DNA of 64,000 nt from Macrophomina tecta (lineage: Eukaryota > Ascomycota > Dothideomycetes > Botryosphaeriales > Botryosphaeriaceae). How positions within the stretch are numbered: the first letter of the stretch is position 1; every line of letters starts with the position of its first letter. The notes beneath the pieces are model-generated. The model was not told the origin of the DNA and did no database searches. It saw only the letters and a program-made list of their open reading frames with translations. Shown here one piece after another: positions 12,172 to 24,245 of this stretch. Location of the stretch: the NCBI GenBank assembly GCA_024180945.1, contig JAKSGN010000036.1, forward strand, positions 2,480,001 to 2,544,000, in the 5' to 3' direction. Position numbers and translations under genes: made by a program.

Positions 12172-13627
12172 TCAGGCACTGTCGTAATCATTCGCAGGCT
12201 TACTAGCAGCAGCAGCACGGCGACCTCCATGGAATCTGCGGCCTGACCTTACCCGATGGCGCTTCCTCAGAGCGTCAGGAGCACTGAACGTCTCTTGTGC
12301 AGGTCCGACGACAGTACCAGCAGTCTCAGCGGGGACGATTATGGCGACAGCCGGCCTGCAATCGTCAACGCCGTCTGCCTGACTTCCCACTTCATGGATT
12401 GCGTCAGCCACACTTCCGCGCACGCTGTTGCTTGCACTCGTTGCCGAAGAGCCAGCTCCACTACGGTAGGGGTTGCGGTAGGGCATGCGAGGGTCCTGGT
12501 TCGTGGCAATGCTGTGACGGCGATGACGACCGTGAGTGCGACGGCCATCGCCGACCTGTCCACCGTGGACGGTTGAGCTATGGGTACTACCTTGGCGGGA
12601 GACGGGTTGAGACCCATGCAGCATGGGTTGCTGAGGTGGGTAGCCCGGGCTGTAATTCGGTTGATAAGGCGAGCTGTTCTGCGGGCGATACTGCGGGGAC
12701 GTGTTGCTGTAGGGTGGGGTGTTTGCGGCCGACGGGAAGCTGGGCGCGTATGGCGAGTGACCAGGCACTCCGGCAGTGGCAGGTGCGGAAGGTGCTGCCT
12801 GGATGTTGCTATGAGGGATGTACGGCCCAGCCTGAAGACCACGAGAATCAACAGACGAAGCACGAGAGGAACGCGAACCCGGAGGGGGCGGTGGAAATTG
12901 CGTGCCGTAGTAACCACCATTCTGTGGTATTGTCAGTTTAAAAAGGCAGGTCATTCATGGGCTCTCTTACCGGAGCGTGTACGGGCGGCACTGGCTGCAG
13001 GGGAGCGTGGGGGTTCACGAGCGCTGGCTGTCCATTGGGGTAGTCCGGCGTGCTCGTTTGCATGGCACCCGGAGCATAGTCGGCCGGATTGTATGGTTTG
13101 GTAGCATAGTGATGGTTGTGCGTAGCGTTGTAGGGCTGAGGGTGAGCGTAATTCTCACCGGCGACAACGGCAGGTGGGAAGGCAGCTGCAGGCTGAACAG
13201 GCGGGGGAGGGATGTGCAGTCCCTTCGGAGCTCCGGCTGACCTTGAGCGGTCCGGGTGATAGTGGGAATGGTCGAGGTCATGGTGGTAGTGGCGATGCTT
13301 GTGGTCGCGATCTCGCTCTCGGCCGCGTTCGCGGCCACGGTCAGCGTCGCTGACGCGGCGGTTGCGGCGGCGGCGCTCGCGGTCAGACTCGTCGGTGTAG
13401 TAGTCGTCGGTGTAGTAGTCCGACTCTTCAGGCGAAGATGAGCGGCGTTGCCTACGGCCGTGGCCCTCGCTCTGGGTGCGGCGCTTTGCGCGCTCCTTGT
13501 CCTTCTTGCGGCGCTTTCTGTCCTTCTCCTCCTGGGCCTTGAAGTATCCGCCGGGGATGGCTTCGAAGAACTTGTCGGGAATGCGCTCGGCGCCGTAGGA
13601 TATAGCCTTGAGAGCCAGACTCGCCAT
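12172..13627 (-). CDS. Hypothetical Arg/Ser-rich and Pro/Tyr-rich protein
   Basis: Function unknown. The start is taken as ATG at 13627 (MASLALKAISYGAERIP); the upstream in-frame extension begins only with TTG. Two exons, 13627-12971 and 12921-12172, give 468 residues. The 49-bp intron has donor GTAAGAG, branch CTGAC and acceptor CACAG. The protein opens with a short amphipathic helix-like segment ending IPGGYF. A basic, RS-like stretch rich in Arg, Lys, Glu and Ser follows (residues about 35-130), with YYTDDYYTDES in it. The rest is Pro/Tyr/His/Ala-rich and almost certainly disordered. The conserved N-terminus reminds me of an uncharacterised Pezizomycotina family; no enzymatic motif is visible. 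Confidence 0.8.
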
Positions 13628-15363
13628 CTTGATGTCAGGGAACGCCAATGTGGAAGCGGCAGTGAGGGCGGGAGGGGCGGTTTATATGATGCAGCTGCGT
13701 CAGGTGGTTGGTGATAGGGTGCAAGGAATCTGGAGCTAAGCGGGTGGCGCGAGTGAGGGCGGAGGATAGTCCCTGCAACTAGCACAGGGTCCCTGCAGAC
13801 AAGAGCTCGGGGCAGGTGCAGGCATCAGAATGCTTCGTAGATAGGTGCAGCACGCGAGGAGTGGAGCGACGAAGAAGAAGAAGAAGAAGATGGACCGAGA
13901 GAGCGGCGAAGTGCGCTGGAAAACAAGGCGCACGTCGGGCAGTGGAGAGAAGTGGGTGGGCGGGCCCGCGGTGATGTCGCGAGCGCGCTGGAGCAGCAGA
14001 CGAGGAAGCGGCGTTTGGGCTGTGGGCAGTCGTCAGGCGCTCCGGTGCCCGCGTCCGCCGTTGCGCCCTACGTCATCGCCTCATCCCACCCGGAGGAAGA
14101 GCCACAGCCAGAGCCAGAGCATTCCACTCCACCTCGCCCGCCCGCCACCGCCCTACGAGTCAGCCATGCACGATGCGCACACAAGAGATCGCGACGACGT
14201 TGGCGATGCGCGGGCGAGAACGAGGCGTGGCCACCTGCCCAGCGTCGCGCCCTCTCATTCCGCTGCCCGCATCAGGAACCGCCTTCGCAAATCCTGGGTT
14301 TTGACCGCGCCGTGGGGAAGAGCTCCAAGAAAGGCGCGGATCATCGATCGCCATTCCCCGCCGCCTGGGCCGCCGGTTGCACAGCGCCCCCCGTGGCTCA
14401 AGCCGCGACGCTCTACACTACGTAGTGCGGGCATGAGAGCAGCGCTGTCAGCCCTCCCGAAGCCCGGACACATTCGAGCCGGTTTCTACGCCCGCTCGCT
14501 TCCGCTGACTTCCTGCCAATCCAAGCTGGCCGCGTATTTGAGGCACGTACTAATGCATCAAAAGCCCCCCCTACTTTCGGCCGCTAATATAGCTCTTCTG
14601 CAATAATACGCGTGGCTGGCACGCTCCTCCGCGAGCAACGCTACACCGCCGCCAGAAGCATTTGACGAGAAAGTTTCCTGCAGCAGTTGTGCAAGGCACG
14701 TCTTCGGATGACGACAGCCAAAGCGCACGATAACAACGTAGCTACGTTTGTATCACCATCGGCGCCGGCCGAAGAATGACTAAGTCACCGCGACACAGAC
14801 ACCTTGCCATGGTAATACTTGGCCTCAGCACGCTGCACTGGCAAGGCGCAGTGGAACGGAATGTTGGACGCATCGAGCAATGGGTAAAGGCGTGGAGAGA
14901 GCAGCATCCTGCCGGCGTGAGTGGGCTGGGAGGAGGGTGATGAGGAGGAGCATTGAGTGATCTTGTGGATGGTTTATTCGGAGTGGTTCACGCGGTGGGC
15001 CTCGCACGCATCATTGACTCCCATATGCCACACATGGACAGACGTCAGGCATCCGCGGGACGATCCGCGGGAGCGCTTGCGGCGCTTGCGGCGACGAGCA
15101 AAAACAAAGTTTGGAGCAATCTCACAATTCGATCATCCTTCCAATCGCCATGCTAAGGAAAGAGAAAAAAAGCAAATCGTTACTCAGCCGCCACCTGATC
15201 GGCTTTGCGATGTGGCCAGGCCTTCTCCAACCCTGCTCATTTCATTCAAGACTTTCTTCTCCGCTGTTTCCCAAAACCCCCTGTGCTGTTTTTACCCCAT
15301 TCTCAACCTCTCCAATCTAGTATCTCAACCGCTGCATCTTCCCCCACCGCGGAGACCTTCCCC
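13628..15363. other. Intergenic, no supported gene
   Basis: GC-rich 1.7 kb between the start of the 12172-13627 gene and the 3' end of the methyltransferase gene. A (GAA)-type run lies at about 13870-13890, inside the probable promoter. Open frames on the + strand (for example about 13.85-14.6 kb) are Arg/Pro-rich readings of GC-rich DNA and have no family signature. Confidence 0.55.
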
Positions 15364-17536
15364 TTAGTCCAAGTCAATTACAACTCGCTCGTCATCGGAG
15401 TCATTGTCCTTCTCATCGATCATAATGGCCTCGCGTGCCGACGCACCGGACATGGTTGAGCATTGGAAGTGAGTGGATGAGCCCACTCGGAGGGGCTCCC
15501 CAGTAATAGAGCGGTGAGCCGCAGCAGATTTGTGGATCGGAAGAAGCCTAGATGCTGCGCTGTCTGCATCACTCCCTCCCCCCACACGGCCGTCAGTATG
15601 ACCCTGCTGGCTGTCAACCTTCCGCAGCGTCTTGATGCACTCCATGAATATATTTTTGAAGTAAGGCGGCGGCACAGCATTCCCGATCTGCATCTCAACG
15701 TCTGTCGCACAACCGACAAATTGGAAGGTGGGAGGAAAGCCTTGAATTCCAGCCAGCTCCCTGTTCGTAAATTTTCTGCCAGACCAGTGGTACGCCTCGG
15801 AATTACTGCACACAATCGTCTTGTCAAAGGGCTTATCCGGATTATAGGGCGCCTTATCAACTCGCCTTGCAGATTGCGGGTTATGGTGCGGGTCATCTCG
15901 CGGAATTCCTCCAATCGCGGTACGTACGCTGACGTATGGAAGCAGCCCGGAGCCGGGGGGACCGTGAGTAGGGGGTGGCATTTCTGGAAGAGGAACGCCT
16001 GGCCTATACGGCAGCTATTAGCGGATGGACGTGGGTCGGGAGGGAGAGCCTTACCTCGCTGCTATTAGCGCTAAGCGTTTCCTTGGTTGCGAGACTCCAT
16101 AGTCGCGCACGGTATGGATTGCCCATCGCACGGAATATCCTTCATCGATAATTATCCCCAGCAGCGTTCCGAACCAAAGTGAATGGTTGGTCTTTCTCGC
16201 AAGGCTGTCTACCTCCTCCATAGTAACAAGCCGTGGTTTGACAGCTCGAATTATCTTTCCCAAGGCGAGTAAGGCATCAGTATTCTTCTCATTTTTGGCC
16301 TCGTTCGGCCTCGTATTCGCCCATGAGAAAGGCTGACAGGGTGGAGAGAGATGTAGAATATCTACGTGTGGATCGAAGCTCGGAGGCGGGAAATCAGAAG
16401 CTTCACATCGGTAGATTCGAGCCCGTGGAAAATTCCTAGTCGCAGTCCTGCAGGCTTTGATGTTGTGGTCGAATCCATACTTAACCTTCAAGCCTGCCAT
16501 TTCAGCAGCTTGGCTAGCGCCACCTGCGCCCTGGAATCCATCGGCGAACGAGTATTGGCGCGCATTGTTAGGCCCTTGAGGCAACGGCCAATTGGCTGCA
16601 ACAACGTCGGGGTCTTCGTTGGAGAGGCCGACATCCTCGCTCTTCAGCCCGGTAAGAATTCCTCCTACATCATCAGCTTCCCCGGGAAGAATGAACCTGA
16701 GAAGTCCTTGCCAAGGCCGAGTACGCTTTCGCGCTCTCTCGCCTTTGCCGTAGATATTGGCAAATACGTTCCGACATACGAGGACCTCATTCTCGTATAT
16801 GTATTTTCTGTGGTCGGCATAGCAGAGGGCTTCATCGCCGCGCCAGGATAGCTCGGGGAATGCGCGATTCGTTACGACGAGTCTCCGTTTCCGAATGGCA
16901 TAGGCAAGAGGGATTTCTTCAAGTCCTTGGACGTGGTAGGGGCGGGGATCGTCTGCGTCAATCGTAACAACCAGGTGGGTTTCGTTTAACGTCCGGCTGA
17001 GCATTGGTGCGAGATACTTATTCCTTCTGAAAACAAGTCCTCGAAGGACAACTTGGCCGGTGCCTAGGTTTTCGACGATTTTCACGACTCTAAGGAAATC
17101 TCCAGGCTGAAATGGCTCTGGAACTTGCGGAGAGAGCTCTACCGTGTCTCCGAACTTCACTCTGCACGCGGTAGGTCCTAGCTTCTTTGCTAGGTCGCTA
17201 ATCAAATTGCAAGACGTAACGAAGGCGTCCGGAGGTTGGGGCTCGCTATTTCGCTTCGACGCCGTATGTTGTGGCGGTGCCGGGCTGGAACTGGTGCAAG
17301 GTGGCGCGGGAGTGCCTTGTTCGTCATCCTCGTCCAGCAGGCTGATGAACTCGCAGATCGCATTATTGACGGGAATATCTGATTCTCAAGGTAAGTACAA
17401 ATTGGCGAGGTCGGCGCAAAGGCTAGGGACGAGGAACTGCACGTGATAGCTTTTGGTCATCCTCATCGTCAGAAAGTACAATCGGGTCATCCTCTACTTC
17501 CCAATCCTGGGCAGTACCGCCAGTGTCGGGGATCAT
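15364..17536 (-). CDS. RID-like DNA (cytosine-5) methyltransferase
   Basis: Fungal C5-cytosine methyltransferase of the RID/Masc1 type, the family required for RIP in Neurospora and MIP in Ascobolus. Exons 17536-17443, 17378-16055 and 16003-15364 give 685 residues. Intron 1 (17379-17442) has a GTGCAG donor; intron 2 (16004-16054) has GTAAGG, a CTAAT branch and a TATAG acceptor. An acidic N-terminus and BAH-like region precede the catalytic domain. That domain has motif I (FADGFQGAGGASQ, about residue 309), motif IV SPPCQPFS with the catalytic Cys near 379, and VTMEEV where most C5 methylases have ENV. QPRKRLALIAAR (motif VIII) follows, then FTNRELAGIQGFP and EMQIGNAVPPPY (motifs IX-X). The non-ENV motif VI is typical of the RID group. 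All catalytic motifs look intact. It could still be another fungal DNMT branch; a tree would settle this. Confidence 0.88.
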
Positions 17537-17607
17537 GTTGACAGCCGGGTTAGTCCGCTCTGATGGCGGCTAAGCTGTGGTGCGGGAGCCCTTGCGGTTG
17601 TGAGTGG

Positions 17608-17684
17608 TGGAAGAAGAAGAAGAAGAAGAAGAAGAAGAAGAAGAGGAGGAGGAGGAGGAGGAGGAGGAGGAGGAGGAGGAGGAA
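17608..17684. repeat. (GAA)n-(GAG)n polypurine microsatellite
   Basis: About 77 bp of uninterrupted GAA then GAG repeats on the + strand, about 70 bp upstream of the methyltransferase start codon. Such polypurine-polypyrimidine tracts are common in fungal promoters and may form triplexes. Confidence 0.95.
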
Positions 17685-19289
17685 GCTGGATGTTGAAATA
17701 GGTTTTATAGCCAGGGCCAGGAGCGAGGGCGTGACTTCACATGGAAAGTAAAACAGCGATTAGCCCAAGTGAGCTGAGAGCATGGGTGAGAGTGCCCTGA
17801 TATGTTGTACGAGGCAGTCACGCACTGTTTCCAAGTAGTCAAACTGCCTCGCGCCGCCCTTTGTAGACGCTGGATCCTTTCACTTAGGCGTCCAGCGATC
17901 AAACACATGGGAACTTTCTGTTGTCAGGGCAAACGGCTAGTTGTAGAGGCGCACAGCCTGCTCGGATTGTGCGGAGGCCAAAGGCACCGGTCTATGAGTG
18001 CTCAGTGAATGTTGAAAGGTGTAGGCTTAGTAGGCAGCTTGGCAAGCGGCTTTGAGATGCCTTGCTGCGTAGCGTAGGCTCTTGGTTTGCTAGGTGAGAG
18101 CCGCATTGCAAAGTGAGAGTCTGGAAAATCGTCACAGTACTGCAGAAAAGGTGTCCATCTCATGTGCGGAATCCAACTCAAAGCCAAGAGCTCGACCCGG
18201 CACTCATTCACAGCCGCCATGCAGAGGTCCAAAGATGATCGTGAGGCACCAGGTGCTCCTGGATGCCGCCAATATGTCCGACCGAGTGGCAGGAACATCA
18301 CGAAGAGAGAACAGGATATGAAGCATAATGGCCCGATTCAACCAAGTCCATGTCGCTGCGGCCAGTGGGTGGAGAGTTAACATCTCTGAGCCTGGCGGCC
18401 AAGGATGTGCAGTGGCTCAATCCAAGGGCTGCGGGCTCATCAAGTAGGGCGACGCTTAAAGTTAGGACGGACATCTTCGGCGAGCAAGAGAAGCGAAGCC
18501 GGGGTGGAGCGGTGCGGCGCGGTAAAAATGGGTTGAGCACGTGGTGCGATAAGACGCGCCGTGGTTGAAGATACGCGTAGCGTTGGCGTATCAAAGACCG
18601 AGAGAGGAGCTTGGCGGCATGGGGACTCGAAGCGGGCCAATGGCATGGGGATCAATGCAGTCAGGCAGGCAGCGGATTAGGTACAAAGAATGATGCGGCG
18701 GGCGGCGGGGAAAATAATGATTATTGAGCGCTGCGGAGGTGACTCTGGTCGGACCGGCTCTGGCATCCCGAGAAAAGCCGCCGCTCCGCTGGCGTCGCGT
18801 GCGCTGCGCCGGCGCCTCATAAACTTTTTGCGCCCGCTCTGCGCCCTCAACCTCTTAACCTTTCAAAATGCCATCCACCAACCTATCCGCTTCTGGGCCC
18901 TCGTCGCCTCCCGCAACCTCGTTGCTGTTGCCTTCCCTGCGGCCGTCTGCGCTGTCTGGTCGCTCTCCCCGCCGTGCCCGTTGTTGCCGCTGAGAACTTT
19001 TTTCCGCCCGCCGCCAAACTTCCTCTCAGACCGAGCCCCGCTGCTCTGCTCCGCCTCCCGTCCGCCAATTTCCTGCTGTGAGGTTAGTGGACATGCAATT
19101 CCTGCGGCACACCTCTTCTCCCTCTTCCATGATGATCTTGTGTTATTTTTTTTTATAGATGTTAGACTTCCGAGCTCAATGTTGCGGAGACAGCACATTC
19201 TGATCAGCTTCCAACCCACGCTCAATGCCATGACCCATTGGCGGCGCATTGCTAATACTGCCTGCATGCAGATAGCCTGACCCTCGAGA
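17685..19289. other. Divergent promoter region between methyltransferase and ADE4
   Basis: About 1.6 kb with no supported gene. The 19.1-19.3 kb part is the probable ADE4 leader; a T-rich stretch ending in ATAG near 19145-19160 could be a 5'UTR intron acceptor, but no donor was assigned. Confidence 0.5.
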
Positions 19290-21108
19290 ATGTGTGGTAT
19301 CATCGCCGTCATCCATGCGGACCCCGCCTCCACCTCCGCCGCTGTCGAGATCCACGACGCCCTGTACCTCCTCCAGCACAGAGGCCAGGACGCCTGCGGA
19401 ATAGCCACGTGCGCCAGCGGTGGTCGCTTCTACCAGTGCAAGGGCAATGGCATGGCCTCCAAGGTCTTCCACGACGGCGCTCGGGTTGCAGACCTCCCCG
19501 GTTTCATGGGTCTTGGTCACCTCCGCTACCCTACCGCTGGCAGCAGCGCCAACTCCGAGGCTCAGCCATTCTACGTCAACAGCCCCTACGGCATCTGCTT
19601 GACCCACAACGGCAACCTCATCAACGCGCCGGAACTCAGGCAGTTCCTGGACCAGGAGGCCCATCGCCACATCAACACCGAGAGCGACAGCGAGCTCATG
19701 TTGAACATCTTTGCAAACGAGCTCAATGAGACCGGCAAGGCCCGTATCAATGCCGAGGACTGCTTCAACGCCCTCAGCAGGATGTACAAGCGTTGTGTCG
19801 GCGGCTGGGCTTGCACTGCCATGCTTGCTGGCTTCGGCCTGATTGGCTTCCGGGACCCCAACGGCATCCGTCCTATGGTGCTTGGTTCCAAGCCTTCCGA
19901 GTCTGGCTATGGCACTGACTACATGATGGCCTCTGAATCCGTTGCCCTCACTCAATGCGGCTACAAGACCTTCCAGGATATTCTTCCCGGTCAGGCCGTC
20001 ATCATTGAGAAGGGTAAGGAGCCCATCTTCCGCCAAGTCCACCCCCAACAGGGCTACACTCCCGACATCTTCGAATACGTCTACTTTGCTCGCCCTGACT
20101 CTGTCGTTGATGGCATTGACGTCGATGAGAGCCGCCGCAGGATGGGTTACAAGCTCGCTGAAACCATTGCGAGGGAACTCGGCCCTGAAGGCGTGAACAA
20201 CATTGACTGCATTATGCCCATCCCCGAGACTGCAATCACTTCTGCCTTGTGTGTTGCGGATGGGTTGAAGAAGCCATATGTGCAAGGTTTCGTGAAGAAC
20301 AGGTACATCTTCCGCACCTTCATCATGCCGACACAGAAGTTGCGTCAAAAGGGTGTCCGGGCGAAGCTCAACGCCAAGCCCTCGGATTTCAAAGACAAGG
20401 TCGTCGTCTTGGTCGATGACAGCATCGTCCGGGGAACAACCAGCCGAGAGATTGTCCAGATGGCAAGAGAAGCTGGCGCAAAGAAAGTTATCTTCACCAG
20501 CTGTGCCCCGCCGATCACGTGAGTCTCAATATGCACCTTACAATGTTCAATCTAACGTGCCCATCAGCAACGCACATATCTACGGTATTGACCTAGCATC
20601 AACTTCCGAGCTCATTGCTTACAACCGTTCCTCGCCCGAGATCGCTCAGAAGATTGGCGCCGATGCTGTCATCTACCAGACTCTGGGTGACCTTGAAGCA
20701 GCTTGTGCTTCCCTGTCTCCTCGGGACAAAGAAACGCAGAAATTCGAGGTCGGTGTCTTCTGCGGCAAGTACGTCACGCCTGTCGACGAGGACTACTTTG
20801 ATAGACTTGAGCGTATTCGCGGCGAGAGTAGGAAGTTGAAGGTCATGGAGAGTGCAAGGCAAGCCGTTATGCACGGCGCTGCAACGGAGAGTCAAGTTCG
20901 CATGGCCGCCAAGGGTGTCGAGGTTGACCAGCACGGAAACGTCATTCCCGCCGAAGACGACACCAACCAAGCCACTGGCCACGTCGCCATCAATGGCGCC
21001 GGTACTGACCGTCCTGGTGACTTTGAGAAGAGAGCAACGGACGAGTCGCAAGCCCGGGTCAGGGAGACGCAAGACATAAGTTTGCACAACATCAACGACC
21101 ACCAATAG
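19290..21108 (+). CDS. ADE4: Amidophosphoribosyltransferase
   Basis: First step of de novo purine synthesis: PRPP plus glutamine gives 5-phosphoribosylamine, in the cytosol. Exons 19290-20518 and 20568-21108 give 589 residues. The 49-bp intron has donor GTGAGT and acceptor CATCAG. The N-terminus is MCGIIAVI, so Cys2 becomes the class II glutamine amidotransferase nucleophile after Met removal. [12 protein letters not shown] and [13 protein letters not shown] are glutaminase signatures. The PRPP-binding loop [18 protein letters not shown] lies near residues 372-388, and a Cys near CGKYVTP follows. The C-terminus after about residue 520 is a polar extension typical of fungal orthologues. Length and motifs are complete, so it should be functional. 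Confidence 0.98.
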
Positions 21109-21696
21109 TTTACGACGCCTACGCAGCGATGGGAAAACATGTCTCCTGACTGGCATGGATAGGGTTTCGGATATGCATATGGCGTTAAGGGTGGACACGC
21201 ATGATCTTCTCGGGCTCTAGATCTCGGAATATTCTCTCGCTTGGGTGGCCAATGTGCTTGATTTTCGGTAGAATAGAACTGTCAATGGGTCAAGCCCACC
21301 AAAAATAATGTATTGGGCTGTGCATGAGAGGACTTCAGGTTCCGGGGATTGTGATTGTGATGGTGCATTCTCTTGAAGCCAGCTCCATACCGCTGCCCGT
21401 GGCGTCACTGCATGATATCTCCCGAGTAACCTTACAAGCTTAAAACCCCGATTCTGATGAATGCTATTCTCAAGAAAGGTGGAAATTGTGACATGCGACG
21501 AATTGAGTCCTACTAGAACTTTCGGCCTGTGGGCGGCTGCCTGGGATCAAAGCTCACCCCCGCCTTCATTGCCCAACGTCCGCGCGCGCAACACACCATA
21601 CACCTGCGGACAAGTCATTCGAGCGCTGCGACTCGGTTCGCAAAGAGGACTGATTCCAAGCGCCTTTTCTGTTCCTACCTTCACGCGGCTTCGAAC
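21109..21696. other. Intergenic, no supported gene
   Basis: ADE4 3' flank and the promoter/leader of the MYND gene. The frame of the MYND gene is open from about 21529, but only from a GTG codon, so this part is treated as leader. Confidence 0.5.
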
Positions 21697-22851
21697 ATGT
21701 CTCCGACGACAGCAACCGCGTCTAACCCCACCACCGCCGCCGCCGCCGCCGCCGCAAACAACAACCCCGCGCCGCCCACCTCCGAACCGCGCCCCAACGA
21801 CGCGCCCTCCTACACCTCCGACATCTCTCCCCCAGCCTACAGCGAAGCGGCCCCGCCCTACGGCATACCTGCCTCTTCTTCCGCCTCGAGCCCAACGCCC
21901 ACAGCCGCAGCTACCGACAGCATTCGTGCTCCTGCTACCAGCAGCGACAGCAACGACAATGCCGCCCACAATGACGACGACGACGACGACGACGACGACG
22001 AAGACCTCCCCGCCACGCCGATCCCCTTCCACTTTATAATCCAACAACAACCGCCCTCGTCGTCCTCGCCCTCCGCCGCCGAGCCCTCTTCCTCCTCTTC
22101 CTCGTCCACCACAGCCCAACAACCACAACAAGCACAACCCTCACCACCACCGCCACCACCACCCAAAAAGATAACCCACCTCCACCCCGTCCCGACCCTC
22201 CTCCTCGGCCCCGCGGGGCCCCCGCCCACGCCCGACGCCGAAGCGCTCTTCGTCGACGTGCTGCAGTCGGCGCTGGGCACCTACCAGGACGAGTGCCGCG
22301 ACGCGGCGGGGCCGGCGTGCGACGTGTGCGGCGGCGCGAAGGAAAGCGTGCTGCTGACGCCGATCAGCTTCCTGCACGTCGACGAAGAGCGCGACGGGGC
22401 GCCGCCGCCGCCGTACGGAGGAGAAGGAGGAGGTGGCGGCGGCGGCGAGGAGGACGGCAGCGCGCAGGCGGAGCGCCGCCGCAAGCGCGTCGACGTGCTC
22501 GTCACGCCCGTGTGCGGGCGGGCCGAGTGCGGCGACGTGGCCAGGGCCCGGCTGCGGCGCGCGATGGAGGGGGACATGCTGGACGGTGGTGGCGGCGCGG
22601 ACGGCGAGACGGTCGTGCCCCGGCCGCAGGGCCCGGAGGATCCGAGGTGTAGGGTTTGTGGCAAGGTGGAGGGGACGAAGAGGTGCGCGGGGTGTGGCGT
22701 CGTGCGGTATTGTGGGCGGGAGTGCCAGAGGGCGGATTGGAGGCGCGGGCACAGGAGGGTTTGTGAGACGTGGGCCGCGTTGGTGGAGGAGGGTCGGGTC
22801 GAGGAGGCGAGGTTGAGGGCTGAGGCGGCGATTGGGGAGGCGGGGGCGTGA
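21697..22851 (+). CDS. MYND zinc-finger protein
   Basis: Probable protein-interaction or regulatory protein of unknown role. I chose ATG 21697 (MSPTTATAS), because the upstream extension has no ATG; this gives 384 residues in one exon. Residues 1-170 are low complexity: Ala, Pro, Ser, an acidic run of nine Asp encoded by GAC repeats at about 21973-21999, and a PPPPPPP stretch. The middle has a C-x2-C pair (CDVCGG). The C-terminus holds the MYND finger, CRVCGKVEG...CAGCG...YCGRECQ...H...C, with all zinc ligands in place. Codons are extremely GC-rich in the second half. No SET domain is present, so it is not an SMYD-type methylase. Confidence 0.85.
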   Translation: MSPTTATASNPTTAAAAAAANNNPAPPTSEPRPNDAPSYTSDISPPAYSEAAPPYGIPASSSASSPTPTAAATDSIRAPATSSDSNDNAAHNDDDDDDDDDEDLPATPIPFHFIIQQQPPSSSSPSAAEPSSSSSSSTTAQQPQQAQPSPPPPPPPKKITHLHPVPTLLLGPAGPPPTPDAEALFVDVLQSALGTYQDECRDAAGPACDVCGGAKESVLLTPISFLHVDEERDGAPPPPYGGEGGGGGGGEEDGSAQAERRRKRVDVLVTPVCGRAECGDVARARLRRAMEGDMLDGGGGADGETVVPRPQGPEDPRCRVCGKVEGTKRCAGCGVVRYCGRECQRADWRRGHRRVCETWAALVEEGRVEEARLRAEAAIGEAGA

Positions 22852-23866
22852 GCATGGGCGGGAAGTGTTGGAAGGAGAGGGGGGTTTTCTTTCGGTTGTC
22901 GATGAGGCTCTGGGGTGGAGGGTTGGTGTTGGGTGTGGATGGGGCGGGATTGGGGAGGACGAGGGACCATCATGGTGCAAACCCCATGAGCAGGAACTCC
23001 TGGGATATTGGGGCTAGAAGGAATTGCATTTGGGAGCATCATCAACGCATCAAGACAGATTTGGGGCGTAGAGTCTCATCCTTCAGCGCGCAGTTCGGCG
23101 TACGAACCCCTCTACTGCGTTGTTTCCGAAACTCTCGGCGCCTGGATCTAAGCAGAGGACAAATCTGTGGCACACGCACATCGAACTTCGGTGCCTGGAG
23201 CGATTGGGGTTCGACGCATCCCGGCAAGCCCTAAATTCAGGGCTGTTGGTCAAGAACAGTTGATTGACTTGATTAGGCTACACTAGATCCTTCCAACATG
23301 CTGTGCCTTGTTGGACCTCGAGCCCCACACAAGCTGGGTGAACCATGGCGGTTGCGCGTTTCTTGTTTAGATTTACGCATATTTGTTTTCTTATTCCTTT
23401 TTTTTTTTTTAAAAAAAAAAATGTTCATTTGATACCCTTGAAAGTGGGCCCAATCGACTTTTTCTGTTGCAGGTGTTATTGGACGACGGCTTTGCTTCGA
23501 GAAGTAAACAGCGTCTGTTCGCCCCAACACCAAGCGATCATGCCTCTTCGTCCAAGAAATCGAACACGATTTCCCTTCATACCATGAGATCAACCTGCCT
23601 TGCCCCCTACCAGATAGCAAAATGCATCAGAAAGACGTCGCAACTCTTTACCCACTCATCCTCGATCAATCTACAGCTAGTCTTTCCTTCGCATTGTTAT
23701 CCTGCAGGTATAGGAGCCCCGGCTAATCTACTCGGCGCCTCACATAGATAGACCGTGACGACTACACTGCAGCTACAAGGTCTTTACTGGACATTGACCT
23801 GCATCGTTCTCACGTGGCTTGTCTCTATCGAGCAGCTCTGGAGGTCAGCCTGATGGACGTCTGCGG

Positions 23867-23875
23867 TATATAAAA
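23867..23875 (+). promoter_or_regulatory. TATA box candidate
   Basis: TATATAAAA, a strong TATA element, in a region otherwise without a recognised gene. It would direct transcription rightward from about 23900, toward small open frames at 24.0-24.25 kb. Confidence 0.45.
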
Positions 23876-24062
23876 GCCATGCCGCGTGTGCCGAGGAGAG
23901 CTTCCGTCAGAAACAACCCTCTTCGAAAATAGCATAGCCTTCACAACTCGACTTCGCCTCAGCATACTTGACCGTGGAGGACACAATCTAGATTTCCGTC
24001 CCAGAGGGCGTACGGGCGGAAAGGTAACATGCTCCCTTCACTTCAGCGAAGCCTCGAGGCCT

Positions 24063-24245
24063 ATGACAAGATTGCGGAGAGGGTTGGCAGGGAATAAGGC
24101 GACGAAGAGGTTTTCTGGGTGGGAGCCGAAGAATTTGGAGAAGGCGCGGAAGCAGAATATCAGAAGTAAGTTGGTTGCGTTAATAGAGGGGTGCACGGGG
24201 GAGGATGATGATGATGATGATGATGGAGAGATGTATCGGAGTTAA
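24063..24245 (+). CDS. Candidate small basic protein (60 aa), doubtful
   Basis: ATG-started frame of 60 codons, about 190 bp downstream of the TATA box. The protein is basic (MTRLRRGLAGNKATKRF...) and ends in a run of seven Asp from GAT repeats, then GEMYRS. An overlapping shorter frame (MLPSLQRSLEAYDKIAERV) begins at 24029. I recognise neither; this is a candidate only. Confidence 0.2.
   Translation: MTRLRRGLAGNKATKRFSGWEPKNLEKARKQNIRSKLVALIEGCTGEDDDDDDDGEMYRS

Noticed and set aside
13845..14606. Open + strand frame of 253 codons
   Set aside because: Arg/Pro/Ser-rich reading of GC-rich promoter DNA, no conserved motif, overlaps other equally long frames.
19176..20348. Minus-strand 390-codon frame opposite ADE4
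   Set aside because: Antisense of a clearly conserved enzyme; it appears only because ADE4 has codon-biased third positions.
22141..23045. Minus-strand frames of 254-279 codons opposite the MYND gene
   Set aside because: Shadows of the very GC-rich MYND coding strand; the MYND zinc ligands fix the true strand.
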